Below are positions 10,201 to 19,928 of a stretch of DNA of 32,204 bases, one piece after another. Each line of letters begins with the position of its first letter. The stretch's first letter is position 1. The position numbers and the translations under genes were made by a program. The notes beneath the pieces are model-generated. The model was not told the origin of the DNA and searched no databases. It worked only from the letters and a program-made list of their open reading frames with translations. The DNA comes from an uncultured Prevotella sp. (lineage in GTDB: Bacteria > Bacteroidota > Bacteroidia > Bacteroidales > Bacteroidaceae): contig CALNFG010000004.1 in the NCBI GenBank assembly GCA_939792625.1, positions 1 to 32,204 on the forward strand. Reading direction: 5' to 3'.

Positions 10201-10585
10201 ATACACCAACATGCCTTCGTTCTGGAATGTCGACAATATGTATTCTTACCAAGACATTTACGACGCCGCAGGCAATCTCGTAGTAGCAGAGAACCGCAAC
10301 GGATGGCTGCCTAACCTGCAGTACCAGAGCATCAATGCCGTAGAGTCCTCATTCTGGAGAGTAAGCGGCACGCGCGTTACACTCAACCGCTTAACCCTGG
10401 CTTACACCATACCTCAAAACCTGGTTAAGAAGATAGGTTTGCAAAACATCCGCCTGAACCTCACGGGACAGAATCTGCTGAGCTTCTACAACCCGTATCC
10501 CGACAACTTCATCGACCCGATGATGAGTTACGGTTCTTATCCTACTTTGAGGAAATTCACAGTGGGCGTGAATGTTACATTCTAA
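7256..10585 (+). CDS. SusC/RagA-family TonB-linked outer membrane transporter
   Basis: Signal peptide; CarboxypepD-like [22 protein letters not shown]; TonB box/plug [51 protein letters not shown]; terminal beta-strand [11 protein letters not shown]. Confidence 0.97.
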   Translation: [1109 protein letters not shown]

Positions 10586-10616
10586 TGACAAACAACATTT
10601 TAATTGGATAATTACG

Positions 10617-12815
10617 ATGATTAAGAATAATATGTTTAAGTTGTGTGGTTTCGGTCTTGTTACATGCCTCGCGCTCACTGCGTGCAGCGATGAGTTCTTA
10701 CAGGACAAGCAAAACTACGATTATGTCGGCTCTGAGATTTATAACGACTTCGAAGGCGCGCAACTGCGTGTGAACGATATTTATACAAGATGTCTTCCCG
10801 ACGCCAATTCGGGTGCCAACTGGAGGAACACTTCTACCGGCACTGCCGATGAGCTTGCCAAGTGTACTGAAGAGTACAGCGGCTTCGGCGAGTTTGTCAA
10901 CCCTCAGGTGGAACTGACCATCAACCAGGGTACGGCTCCCACCGACTATTTCTTCGGTTCGATGAATAATGTGCGTGAGAACACTTACGGCCACATACGC
11001 AACATCAATGATGCTATGGCCGGTATCGAGGGCGGTTCACTTACGCAAGAGCAGAAAGACGAGCTGCTGGGTCAGCTTTACTTCTTCCGCGCATGGCGTT
11101 ACTTTAATATGGTGAAATTCTTCGGTGGCGTGCCAATCGTCACCGAGGTGCTCAACCCTGTGGAGGGTGTAACCAATGCACGCAGTACTACAAAGGAGTG
11201 CATCGAGTTCATATTGGACGATCTCGACAAGGCAGCCAAGATGATGGCCGCAAGCACGATGGAGTCAAGCCCGGAATGGGGACACGTTACCACCGGTACT
11301 GCCCTCGCGCTGAAGGGCCGTGTATTGCTGTGGTGGGCAAGCCCGTTGTTCAACCGCTCCAACGACCAGACACGCTGGCAGAAGGCTTATGAGACGATGA
11401 AAGTTGAACTCGACTCGATAAACGCCTGCGGATACGGACTTTACAACGAAAGCAACAACATTAACGGTTCGGCTTTCGCCAACATGTTCAACCAGCGCGG
11501 CGTTAATCCCGAAGCTGTGTTCGTTACTCTTTACAACAATTCAAACATCGACGGCGACCCTGCCAAGAATAACAGTTGGGAGCGTGGCATCCGTCCGGCC
11601 AACACATCAGGCTCGGGCAAGACTGCTTCGGCAATGCTTATCGATCTGTTCCCGATGGCTGACGGAAAACGTCCTAACACTTCTAATACTTATACCAAGC
11701 TCGACGTGTCAGAGTACGCATACGACAGCGAGCATCCGTTCATGAACCGTGACCCGCGTTTCTACCGTACGTTCCGTTTCCCCGGCTTCCGTTGGGCTTA
11801 CCAGGGCAATGCTACGGTTGTAGAGGATAATCCCAACAACCCGTCATACGACAACGGTACTAATTACGAACTTTGGAACTACGTATGGTACACAACTCTG
11901 GAAGACCGCGACAACGACAACAGTACTAACGAATATGCAGCCGACAACCTGTTGACGAGCAACAGCGGCGTTATGATCTGCAAGCGTTCTGACGATTTGG
12001 ACATCAACTCCACTCCGCTTTACGCCAACTTTGACGCTACTGCCGACAACGGAGGCTTCTGCTATTCTGCAGCTCCTTACATGGAGATACGTTATGCAGA
12101 AGTACTGCTCAATCTTGCAGAGGCAGCTTGTGGCGCAGGCCACTTGGACGAGGCCGTAGGTTATTTGCAGCAGATACGCGAACGTGCCGGTTACACGGCT
12201 GCCAATAATTACGGTCTGCAGGCTAATCTCGCCTCAGACCAGGCCGCATGTATGTCAGCAATCCTTTACGAGCGCCAGATAGAATTCGCTTACGAGGGCA
12301 AACGTTTCGACGATATGCGCCGTTGGCTGCTCTTCGACGGCGGCGAGTACTTCGATGAAATACCCGGCGCTCCTGCTACTTGGAATCTGACCGGCTGGAA
12401 CGGCAACACATGCACATGGCTCGGCTTCAAGCCGATGAACGGCCAGCGCCGTGAGAACATGGAGTTCCGTGTGAACAACAATTACAATGACGGTCTCGGC
12501 GGTACCACTTACGACAGCGACCCGCTGCTTGAAGAGGAGCGTTGCGCTGCGGTTGACCTCCGCCAGGATCTTGCTTCACAGCTTGAGACGTTGAAGACGT
12601 GGTACGACCAGCACCTCGTCCGCAAAATGAAGAAGGGCGACAGCCGCGACCAGAACCAGGTCAACCTTTACATGAACTACCGTCCGAAGTATTACATCCT
12701 CGGCATCCCCCGTGGCGCACAAAGCAACATGAAGGCAGTAGAGCAGACCATTGGTTGGGATGACTACAACAACGGTGGCGCAAACGGTACATTTGACCCG
12801 CTGGCTGAAGAATAA
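10617..12815 (+). CDS. SusD/RagB-family nutrient-binding outer membrane lipoprotein
   Basis: MIKNNMFKLCGFGLVTCLALTACSDEFL (lipobox LTAC); QLYFFRAWRYFNMVKFFGGVPIVTEVL; YMEIRYAEVLLNLAEAA; LYERQIEFAYEGKRFDDMRRW. Start at 10617 preferred over the track start at 10572, which overlaps the susC stop. Confidence 0.96.
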   Translation: MIKNNMFKLCGFGLVTCLALTACSDEFLQDKQNYDYVGSEIYNDFEGAQLRVNDIYTRCLPDANSGANWRNTSTGTADELAKCTEEYSGFGEFVNPQVELTINQGTAPTDYFFGSMNNVRENTYGHIRNINDAMAGIEGGSLTQEQKDELLGQLYFFRAWRYFNMVKFFGGVPIVTEVLNPVEGVTNARSTTKECIEFILDDLDKAAKMMAASTMESSPEWGHVTTGTALALKGRVLLWWASPLFNRSNDQTRWQKAYETMKVELDSINACGYGLYNESNNINGSAFANMFNQRGVNPEAVFVTLYNNSNIDGDPAKNNSWERGIRPANTSGSGKTASAMLIDLFPMADGKRPNTSNTYTKLDVSEYAYDSEHPFMNRDPRFYRTFRFPGFRWAYQGNATVVEDNPNNPSYDNGTNYELWNYVWYTTLEDRDNDNSTNEYAADNLLTSNSGVMICKRSDDLDINSTPLYANFDATADNGGFCYSAAPYMEIRYAEVLLNLAEAACGAGHLDEAVGYLQQIRERAGYTAANNYGLQANLASDQAACMSAILYERQIEFAYEGKRFDDMRRWLLFDGGEYFDEIPGAPATWNLTGWNGNTCTWLGFKPMNGQRRENMEFRVNNNYNDGLGGTTYDSDPLLEEERCAAVDLRQDLASQLETLKTWYDQHLVRKMKKGDSRDQNQVNLYMNYRPKYYILGIPRGAQSNMKAVEQTIGWDDYNNGGANGTFDPLAEE

Positions 12816-12831
12816 TCCATGACAACCTAAA

Positions 12832-12875
12832 TAAAAAAGGATTGGGACGAAGTATCGTTCCAGTCCTTTTTTTTA
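12832..12875 (+). terminator. Intrinsic terminator after susD
   Basis: AAAAAAGGATTGGGACG-AAGTAT-CGTTCCAGTCCTTTTTTTT hairpin plus T-run. Confidence 0.85.
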
Positions 12876-12938
12876 TATCCACATATTTACAATAACAACG
12901 CTATTACACATCAAAATGCAACATAACGAATACTATAG

Positions 12939-12969
12939 TTTGCATATTGATAATATTTTTATATCTTTG
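12939..12969 (+). promoter_or_regulatory. Bacteroidota-type promoter for asnA
   Basis: TTTG (12939-12942)-N19-TATCTTTG (12962-12969), an exact match to TTTG-N19-21-TAnnTTTG, 33 bp upstream of the ATG. Confidence 0.8.
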
Positions 12970-13001
12970 TCGGCGTATTAGTAAACAATAAACACATAAA
13001 T

Positions 13002-14042
13002 ATGAGCAAACTGATAAAACCCGACAACTACAAGTCTCTGCTTGACATGCGCCAGACGGAGCAAGGCATCAAATTGATAAAAGATTTTTTTCAGACAAAC
13101 CTTTCCACGGAGCTACGCCTGACGCGCGTCACCGCACCGCTGTTCGTACTTAAAGGTCTCGGCATAAATGACGACCTGAACGGAGTGGAACGTCCCGTGA
13201 CGTTTCCTATTAAAGACCTCGGCGATGCTAAAGCCGAAGTGGTACACTCATTAGCAAAATGGAAACGCCTGACGCTTGCCGACTATGCCATAGAGCCGGG
13301 TTACGGTGTATACGCCGACATGAATGCCATAAGAGCAGACGAAGAACTTGACAACCTGCACTCACTTTACGTTGACCAATGGGACTGGGAAGCCGCGATG
13401 ACACGCGAACAGCGTAATCTCGACTTTCTGAAAACCACAGTACGCCGCATTTATTCAGCAATAAAACGTACGGAATTTCTCGTATATGAACGTTATCCCG
13501 GCATAAAACCGTTCCTGCCCGAAGATATATATTTTATTCACAGTGAAGACCTGTTGCAGATGTATCCGGACAAGAGCGCGAAAGAACGTGAAAACCTTAT
13601 CTGCCGGAAATTTGGTGCTGTATTCATTATCGGTATAGGTGCTAAACTGTCCAATGGAGAGCCACACGACGGACGCGCCCCCGACTATGACGACTGGACC
13701 AGCATGAACAGTGACGGCCGACACGGATTAAACGGTGACATTCTGATATGGTATCCTGTCCTAAACCGCGCAGTTGAACTTTCGTCCATGGGAATCCGCG
13801 TAGACAAGGAAGCACTGCTGAGACAATTGGAAATAACCGGACAACAAAAGCGCAAAGACCTGTATTTCCACAAAAAACTGCTTAACGGCGAACTGCCTCT
13901 CAGTATAGGCGGTGGTATCGGCCAAAGCCGCCTCTGCATGATACTACTCCACAAAGCACATCTTGGTGAAATACAGGCGAGCATCTGGCCTGAAGAAATG
14001 ATTGACGAATGTGCCGCTTTAGGGATAACGCTGATAAACTGA
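13002..14042 (+). CDS. asnA: Aspartate-ammonia ligase (asparagine synthetase A)
   Basis: VTAPLFVLKGLGINDDLNGVERPVTF, EVVHSLAKWKRLTL, VYADMNAIRADEELDNLHSLYVDQWDWE, LSIGGGIGQSRLCMILL: AsnA family motifs. Confidence 0.95.
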   Translation: MSKLIKPDNYKSLLDMRQTEQGIKLIKDFFQTNLSTELRLTRVTAPLFVLKGLGINDDLNGVERPVTFPIKDLGDAKAEVVHSLAKWKRLTLADYAIEPGYGVYADMNAIRADEELDNLHSLYVDQWDWEAAMTREQRNLDFLKTTVRRIYSAIKRTEFLVYERYPGIKPFLPEDIYFIHSEDLLQMYPDKSAKERENLICRKFGAVFIIGIGAKLSNGEPHDGRAPDYDDWTSMNSDGRHGLNGDILIWYPVLNRAVELSSMGIRVDKEALLRQLEITGQQKRKDLYFHKKLLNGELPLSIGGGIGQSRLCMILLHKAHLGEIQASIWPEEMIDECAALGITLIN

Positions 14043-14059
14043 CAATCCTATCAGAAACC

Positions 14060-14140
14060 AAATTAAGAGTTAAGAATCAAGAAAAATGGTCATGCTGTTT
14101 ACAACAAAACATTACAGCCTTAATTCTTAACTCTTAATTT
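14060..14140. terminator. Long inverted repeat between convergent asnA and dnaX; possible bidirectional terminator
   Basis: AAATTAAGAGTTAAGAAT (14060-14077) and ATTCTTAACTCTTAATTT (14123-14140) are perfect 18-bp reverse complements with a 45-bp loop. Confidence 0.5.
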
Positions 14141-14143
14141 CAC

Positions 14144-15970
14144 TCACCCCAGCTCAAGCCCAAGCAGCTCACTGAGTTTGTCGAAAGCTTTATTTGTACC
14201 TCTAAGCCCGTCAAAACGTTCGCGATTGGTCGGTATGCGTTTTATCTCCTCTGGCTTGGCAAGTCTCAGATTCAAAGTTACGGCACTGTTTTTCAGCGTC
14301 AGAGCCAAAGTATTGCGTATGCGTCCCTTAATTTTCTGAATGTCCTCAAGCAGTATTTCATTGTCCACAACAACCTCGACAGACGGAAACTCAGTGATAT
14401 GCGGAGTCATGTTTTTCATCCTTGCCGCAATGCCGGTCATCTGTTGCGGCATGCGGTTGCACAATGCGATCCATTGCGTCATCAGTTGCTCTTCGGTGAA
14501 CTGACTGCGTTCGCCCGTATCCTTTTCTTCCGCAACAGCTTCGGCAATGAGATTACCCTCTTCTCCTTTACGCCGCAGATTGTCAAATGTTTTGCCTATC
14601 TTTGTCAGTTTCAGCCCTTTCAGACTAGCCGGAGTTGCCGGACGTGAAGCCATTTCCACTGCATTTTCCGTATCTGCACACACCTGTGAGGCATTTTTGC
14701 GCACACTGTTGCCGTCATGTCCGGAAGTTGTGTGTGGGGCGACAGCCGTATTACGGCTGACTGAAGGCCCGGCCTCGGCCACCTGTATAGCCTCTGCCGG
14801 CCGGACGTTCATAATTTTCTTAAACAGGGATTTCAGTCTCTTAGGGCCACGCCCCGCGCCTGCGGCTTCATCGTCAGGCTGAGTTATCTGAGATATTTCT
14901 ATCAAAGTAAGCTCCACCAACAAACGTTTGTTTCCACTCTGGCGATAGTTTATGTCGCAATCGTTCATTATTTTCAGTGCCTTATACAAGAAAGCAGTCG
15001 GACACTTCCCGGCCTGTTCCTTATAGCGCTCAGTCTGACGGGCACCAACCTGCAACAGCGGCAGCGTCTGCTCGTCTTTTGCCATCAGCACATTTCTCAC
15101 ATGAACAGCCAGTCCGCTTATCAGATGCCCGCCGTCAAAACCCTTGTTTATTATCCCGTCAAGCAGCACCATCACATCGGCAGGCTTATTTGAAAGACAC
15201 AGGTCGATAATCTTAAAATAATTATCCGCATCAAGAACGTTAAGGTCTTCTATCACCTTGTCATACGTAATGTTGCCCTGGCAGAAGCTTGCCGCCTGAT
15301 CAAACACAGACAAAGCGTCTCTCATGCCTCCGTCAGCCTTTTCCGCTATAACGCCAAGAGCTTCTTCCTCGTATGTTATGCCCTCGTTTTCGGCCACCAT
15401 TTTCAGTTGCTTCACTATGTCGGGCACGGTCATGCGCTCAAAGTCGTATATCTGGCAACGCGATATAATCGTAGGCAATATTTTGTGCTTCTCCGTGGTG
15501 GCAAGTATGAACACCACGTGTGCAGGCGGCTCCTCAAGAGTTTTCAGGAAAGCGTTAAAGGCTGCCGTCGACAGCATGTGTACCTCGTCAATGATGAACA
15601 CCTTGTAGCGTCCCACCTGCGGCGGTATGCGTGTCTGCTCCATCAGAGTCTTGATGTTTTCCACCGAGTTGTTGCTCGCGGCGTCAAGCTCAAATATGTT
15701 ATACGAACGCTGCTCGTTAAACGCTTTACAGCTCTCACATTCGTTGCAGGCTTCGCCGTCGGCCGTGGGATTCAGACAGTTGATGGCTTTGGCAAATATG
15801 CGCGCACACGTGGTCTTGCCTACTCCGCGTGGACCGCAGAACAGGTAAGCATGAGCCAGCTTGCCGCTCTTCACAGCGTTCTTCAGCGTTGTGGTCAGGG
15901 CTGCCTGTCCCACCACGGCATCAAACGTCGACGGTCTGTACTTGCGTGCCGAAACGATATATTCTTTCAT
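14144..15970 (-). CDS. dnaX: DNA polymerase III subunit gamma/tau
   Basis: ARKYRPSTFDAVVGQ, AHAYLFCGPRGVGKTTCARIFAKAINC (Walker A), zinc-site cysteines, KVFIIDEVHMLSTAAFNAFLKTLEEPP (Walker B). Confidence 0.96.
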   Translation of the reverse strand: MKEYIVSARKYRPSTFDAVVGQAALTTTLKNAVKSGKLAHAYLFCGPRGVGKTTCARIFAKAINCLNPTADGEACNECESCKAFNEQRSYNIFELDAASNNSVENIKTLMEQTRIPPQVGRYKVFIIDEVHMLSTAAFNAFLKTLEEPPAHVVFILATTEKHKILPTIISRCQIYDFERMTVPDIVKQLKMVAENEGITYEEEALGVIAEKADGGMRDALSVFDQAASFCQGNITYDKVIEDLNVLDADNYFKIIDLCLSNKPADVMVLLDGIINKGFDGGHLISGLAVHVRNVLMAKDEQTLPLLQVGARQTERYKEQAGKCPTAFLYKALKIMNDCDINYRQSGNKRLLVELTLIEISQITQPDDEAAGAGRGPKRLKSLFKKIMNVRPAEAIQVAEAGPSVSRNTAVAPHTTSGHDGNSVRKNASQVCADTENAVEMASRPATPASLKGLKLTKIGKTFDNLRRKGEEGNLIAEAVAEEKDTGERSQFTEEQLMTQWIALCNRMPQQMTGIAARMKNMTPHITEFPSVEVVVDNEILLEDIQKIKGRIRNTLALTLKNSAVTLNLRLAKPEEIKRIPTNRERFDGLRGTNKAFDKLSELLGLELG

Positions 15971-16262
15971 AATACGGATTTTATTGATTCAATGTTTACC
16001 ACGAAAGCTCTTGCACTGCCTGACATCCATCACGCCACACTCTCTGCCAGAGCATATTTTCGCGAATGCAAATATACGTAAAATATCCGACATAAACCGT
16101 GCGGGATATCAAGATTTTCAGCTTTTCGGCAAAAGCCATGACACACAGGGAGAAACATTCACTAAGGCAAAACAACCGGTACAAAGAGGCATACTGACGT
16201 CACAAAGCATCAGTCTTTATATGTTTTTTTGTCACATAATTATATCGTTTCACAAAAATTAG

Positions 16263-16270
16263 TATCTTTG
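16263..16270 (+). promoter_or_regulatory. Candidate -7 element upstream of GH53
   Basis: TATCTTTG matches TAnnTTTG; no clean TTTG -33 at the expected spacing. Confidence 0.45.
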
Positions 16271-16351
16271 CAGAACAAGCATACTATACAGGAAGCGTAC
16301 GCTTCTGTCGCATCCGTATAGTCTGCAAACAATGAAAACAAACATATACTT

Positions 16352-17392
16352 ATGAAAAAAACATTCAGGAAAGTATTTCTTACGGCCATCGCCACATGCA
16401 CACTCTGCCTTACAGCATGCGCCGATGACAACAGCAGACCGTCAGACATCGGTCATGAAGTATCAACACCGGCATTTGCCAAAGGTGCCGATGTGAGTTG
16501 GGTGACAGAAATGGAAAGCAAAGGAGTAAAGTTCTACGACAAGGGCGGCAACGAGAAAGAGTGCATGGCACTGATGAAAGACTTGGGCTTCAACTCCATC
16601 CGTCTCCGTGTATGGGTCAATCCCGAAAACGGATGGAACGGAAAGCAAGATGTCCTCGCTAAGGCACGGCGCGCTCAGGCTTTGGGCATGAGGCTGATGA
16701 TAGATTTCCATTACAGCGACACGTGGGCAGACCCGGGCCATCAGGACAAGCCCGCCGCATGGCGAGACTACAGTCTGGAACAGCTCGTACAGGCCGTGGC
16801 TGACCATACAAAGGACATCCTCAACACTCTTAAGACTGAAGGCATAGACGTTGAGTGGGTGCAGGTAGGCAACGAGACAACAACAGGCATGCTTTGGGAA
16901 ACAGGACGCGCAAAAGATTCTGACTTCAAGAATTTCACACAGCTTGTCAACTCCGGATATGATGCCGTAAAAAGTGTCTATCCCGACGCGAAAGTAATAA
17001 TCCACATAGACAACGGCTTCGATCTGGGACGCTTCACCTGGATGTTTGACGGACTGAGACGCGAAGGCGGCAAATGGGACATCATAGGCATGTCGTTGTA
17101 TCCGGAAGACGACAACTGGCAGGAACTGACCGACAAATGCCTTGCCAACATGAAGACTCTGGCCGAAAGATACGGCACGGACGTTATTCTGTGTGAGATC
17201 GGCATGCCGTGGAACTCGCCCAACGCTGCAACCGTAATGGAAAAGATGGTCAGAGGATGCAAAGCCGAGAGCCACTGTCACGGCATATTCTATTGGGAGC
17301 CTGAGTCGTATAACGGATGGAACGGTTACCAGAAAGGAGCCTTCGACAACAGCGGCAAACCTACAGCTGCGATGGATGCTTTCAGCTTGTGA
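16352..17392 (+). CDS. GH53 arabinogalactan endo-beta-1,4-galactanase, lipoprotein
   Basis: Lipobox LCLTAC; FAKGADVSWVTEMESKGVKFYDKGG, SIRLRVWVNP, MRLMIDFHYSDTWADPGHQDKPAAW, EWVQVGNETTTGMLW, VILCEIGMPW, GIFYWEPE: GH53 signatures. Confidence 0.95.
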   Translation: MKKTFRKVFLTAIATCTLCLTACADDNSRPSDIGHEVSTPAFAKGADVSWVTEMESKGVKFYDKGGNEKECMALMKDLGFNSIRLRVWVNPENGWNGKQDVLAKARRAQALGMRLMIDFHYSDTWADPGHQDKPAAWRDYSLEQLVQAVADHTKDILNTLKTEGIDVEWVQVGNETTTGMLWETGRAKDSDFKNFTQLVNSGYDAVKSVYPDAKVIIHIDNGFDLGRFTWMFDGLRREGGKWDIIGMSLYPEDDNWQELTDKCLANMKTLAERYGTDVILCEIGMPWNSPNAATVMEKMVRGCKAESHCHGIFYWEPESYNGWNGYQKGAFDNSGKPTAAMDAFSL

Positions 17393-17527
17393 GACCATAA
17401 GGTCCGGAGGTTACAATACTTCCCCGGCCGCTTCGTGACGGCACAAGTAACAAAATCATGAAAACAGCCTGACACCACGGCCGCCGCAAACAAACATCAC
17501 GAACATCTGAATTAAACATACAACAAC

Positions 17528-19918
17528 ATGAAAATGCAATTATTAACGCTGCTGCTTTCAGCCACAACATTATGCGGAGCGCAGCAAAGAACGGAGACAA
17601 CCCTGTCTGACAACTGGCTTTTCTCCCACGACAAACTGACATGGCAGCAAGTGAGCGTGCCGCACGATTGGGCCATAAACGGACCGTTCGACAAGAAGCA
17701 CGACTTGCAGTTTGTGGCCATTGAGCAAAACTTTGAGACTGAAAAGAGTGAAAAGTCCGGCCGCTCGGGTGCCCTGCCGTGGATAGGCGAAGGCCATTAT
17801 AAGACCACCGTCACCCTGCCCGATGACTACGGTCATGCCGAACTGCTGTTTGACGGAGCCATGAGCGAGCCCGTAGTCAGGGTGAACGGCAAGGAAGCAG
17901 GCCGGTGGGCTTACGGATACAATGCGTTCAGGGTAGACATCACGCCATTTGCAAAGAGTGGGCGCAACACCATTGAGGTAGACCTGAAAAACGTAGAAGA
18001 GAGCAGCCGTTGGTATCCGGGCGGCGGCCTGTACCGTCCGGTGAAGCTCATCGTCACGCCAAAAACCAGACTCGATGAATGGGGAGGATGGTTCCGTACA
18101 ACGAAAATCGACAAAAAGAAGGCCGAACTGAGCATGTCGGCACTGGTAAACGACGATGCCGACAACAGCGACATCAAGGTGACAATGACCCTGACCGATG
18201 CCGACGGCAACACGGTGTGTGAAAACTCGGTACCCGTCGATGCCTCGACAGGACGCGCCACAACAACCGCCGAGGTTAAGCAACCACGGTTATGGTCGCC
18301 CGAAACACCTTATTTATATACTATGACCACATCGCTTTACCGGAACGGACAACTGACCGACAGGACACAGAAACGCGTCGGCATACGCACAGTGGACGTT
18401 TCGGCAAAACACGGATTCAGACTCAACGGCGTAAGCCGCAAGATAAAAGGCGTATGTCTGCACCATGACCTCGGTCCGCTCGGAGCAGCCGAGAACAAAG
18501 CAGCCCTTATCCGCCAGATACGCATAATGAAGGAAATGGGGTGCGACGCCATACGCACAGCCCACAACATGCCGTCAACAATGCAGATGGAAATATGCGA
18601 CTCGATGGGCATGATGGTCATGGCTGAGAGCTTTGACATGTGGATTTATCCCAAATGCAAGAACGGATACGCACGCTTCTTCAAAGACTGGAGCGACCGC
18701 GACATAACCAACCTCGTGCTTAACCACCGCAACCACCCCTCCATAATAATGTGGAGCATCGGCAACGAGATACCCGAACAATGGAGCGACGAGGGCCGCG
18801 AGATTTCCCGTCACCTGCAGGATCTCTGCCACAGGCTTGACCCTACACGCCCCGTGACACAGGGCATGGATAAGCCCGACGATGCCCTGAAGTCAGGATT
18901 CGCACAGGTAATGGACGTGCCCGGCTTCAACTACCGCGTACATAAATATGACAACAACATCAAGCAACTGCCACAAGGCTTTCTGCTCGGCAGCGAGACG
19001 GCCTCGACGGTAAGCTCGCGTGGCGTTTACAAGTTCCCCGTGAAAGTAAGAGACAATGCCGTTTATCCCGACGGCCAATGCTCAAGCTACGACACAGAAT
19101 ATTGTCCGTGGAGCAATCTGCCCGATGACGACTGGGCCATGCAGGAAGACCGTTCATGGACAATAGGCGAATTTGTGTGGACAGGCTTCGATTATCTCGG
19201 CGAGCCTACACCTTATGACGAATACTGGCCTTCGCGTTCAAGTTATTTCGGAATATGCGATCTTGCCGGACTGCCCAAAGACCGCTACTGGATGTACCGC
19301 AGCCACTGGCGGAAAGATTCGCCCACGCTGCACCTGCTGCCCCACTGGACGTGGCCCGGACGAGAGGGTGAGGTCACTCCGGTGTACTGCTACACGTCTT
19401 ATCCCGAGGCCGAACTGTTCGTAAACGGCAAAAGCCAGGGACGCAAGACTTTCGACAAGACATCGCGGCTTGACCGTTACCGCCTGCGCTGGAACGACGT
19501 TGTATATCAGCCGGGCGAACTTACCGTCGTGGCATACGACGCTGACGGCACACCTGCCGACACGCTTACGGTGAAGACTGCCGGAGAGCCTGAACGCATA
19601 GTGCTTAAAGCCGACCGACAGACAATATCGTCTGAAGGACACGACCTGGCATTTGTCACCGTCTCAGTGGTTGACAAAGACGGAACGCCCTGCCCCACTG
19701 CCGACAACGACATGACGTTCAACGTAAGCGGAGCAGGCAGCTTCCGCGCGGCATGCAACGGCGATGCGACGTCGCTTGTAACGTTTAACTCCCTGCAGAT
19801 GCCGTTGTTCAGCGGTCAGCTGGTTGTCGTGGTTGAAGGCGACAAACCCGGCACGGCCACTCTTACCGTAAGTACCGAAGGGCTGCCCGACGCCGTTCTG
19901 CCCATCACTGTAGAATAA
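17528..19918 (+). CDS. GH2 family beta-galactosidase-like enzyme, secreted
   Basis: Signal peptide; SVPHDWAINGPFD, RWYPGGGLYRPVKLIVTPK, GVCLHHDLGPLG, DAIRTAHNMPS, NHPSIIMWSIGNEIPEQW, EFVWTGFDYLGEPTPYDEYWPSRSSYFGICDLAGLPKDRYWMYRSHW: GH2 plus DUF4982-like C-terminal modules. Confidence 0.92.
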   Translation: MKMQLLTLLLSATTLCGAQQRTETTLSDNWLFSHDKLTWQQVSVPHDWAINGPFDKKHDLQFVAIEQNFETEKSEKSGRSGALPWIGEGHYKTTVTLPDDYGHAELLFDGAMSEPVVRVNGKEAGRWAYGYNAFRVDITPFAKSGRNTIEVDLKNVEESSRWYPGGGLYRPVKLIVTPKTRLDEWGGWFRTTKIDKKKAELSMSALVNDDADNSDIKVTMTLTDADGNTVCENSVPVDASTGRATTTAEVKQPRLWSPETPYLYTMTTSLYRNGQLTDRTQKRVGIRTVDVSAKHGFRLNGVSRKIKGVCLHHDLGPLGAAENKAALIRQIRIMKEMGCDAIRTAHNMPSTMQMEICDSMGMMVMAESFDMWIYPKCKNGYARFFKDWSDRDITNLVLNHRNHPSIIMWSIGNEIPEQWSDEGREISRHLQDLCHRLDPTRPVTQGMDKPDDALKSGFAQVMDVPGFNYRVHKYDNNIKQLPQGFLLGSETASTVSSRGVYKFPVKVRDNAVYPDGQCSSYDTEYCPWSNLPDDDWAMQEDRSWTIGEFVWTGFDYLGEPTPYDEYWPSRSSYFGICDLAGLPKDRYWMYRSHWRKDSPTLHLLPHWTWPGREGEVTPVYCYTSYPEAELFVNGKSQGRKTFDKTSRLDRYRLRWNDVVYQPGELTVVAYDADGTPADTLTVKTAGEPERIVLKADRQTISSEGHDLAFVTVSVVDKDGTPCPTADNDMTFNVSGAGSFRAACNGDATSLVTFNSLQMPLFSGQLVVVVEGDKPGTATLTVSTEGLPDAVLPITVE

Positions 19919-19928
19919 CCAACCCCTT

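Noticed and set aside
14144-15970. Programmed frameshift in dnaX producing gamma
   Set aside because: No A-rich slippery heptamer seen in the coding strand; a single long frame is sufficient.
15407-16081. 224-aa plus-strand ORF antisense to dnaX
   Set aside because: Shadow ORF over a conserved housekeeping gene.
16463-17398. 311-aa minus-strand ORF antisense to GH53
   Set aside because: Fully overlaps a strongly supported GH53 gene; no recognisable motifs. Shadow ORF from codon bias.
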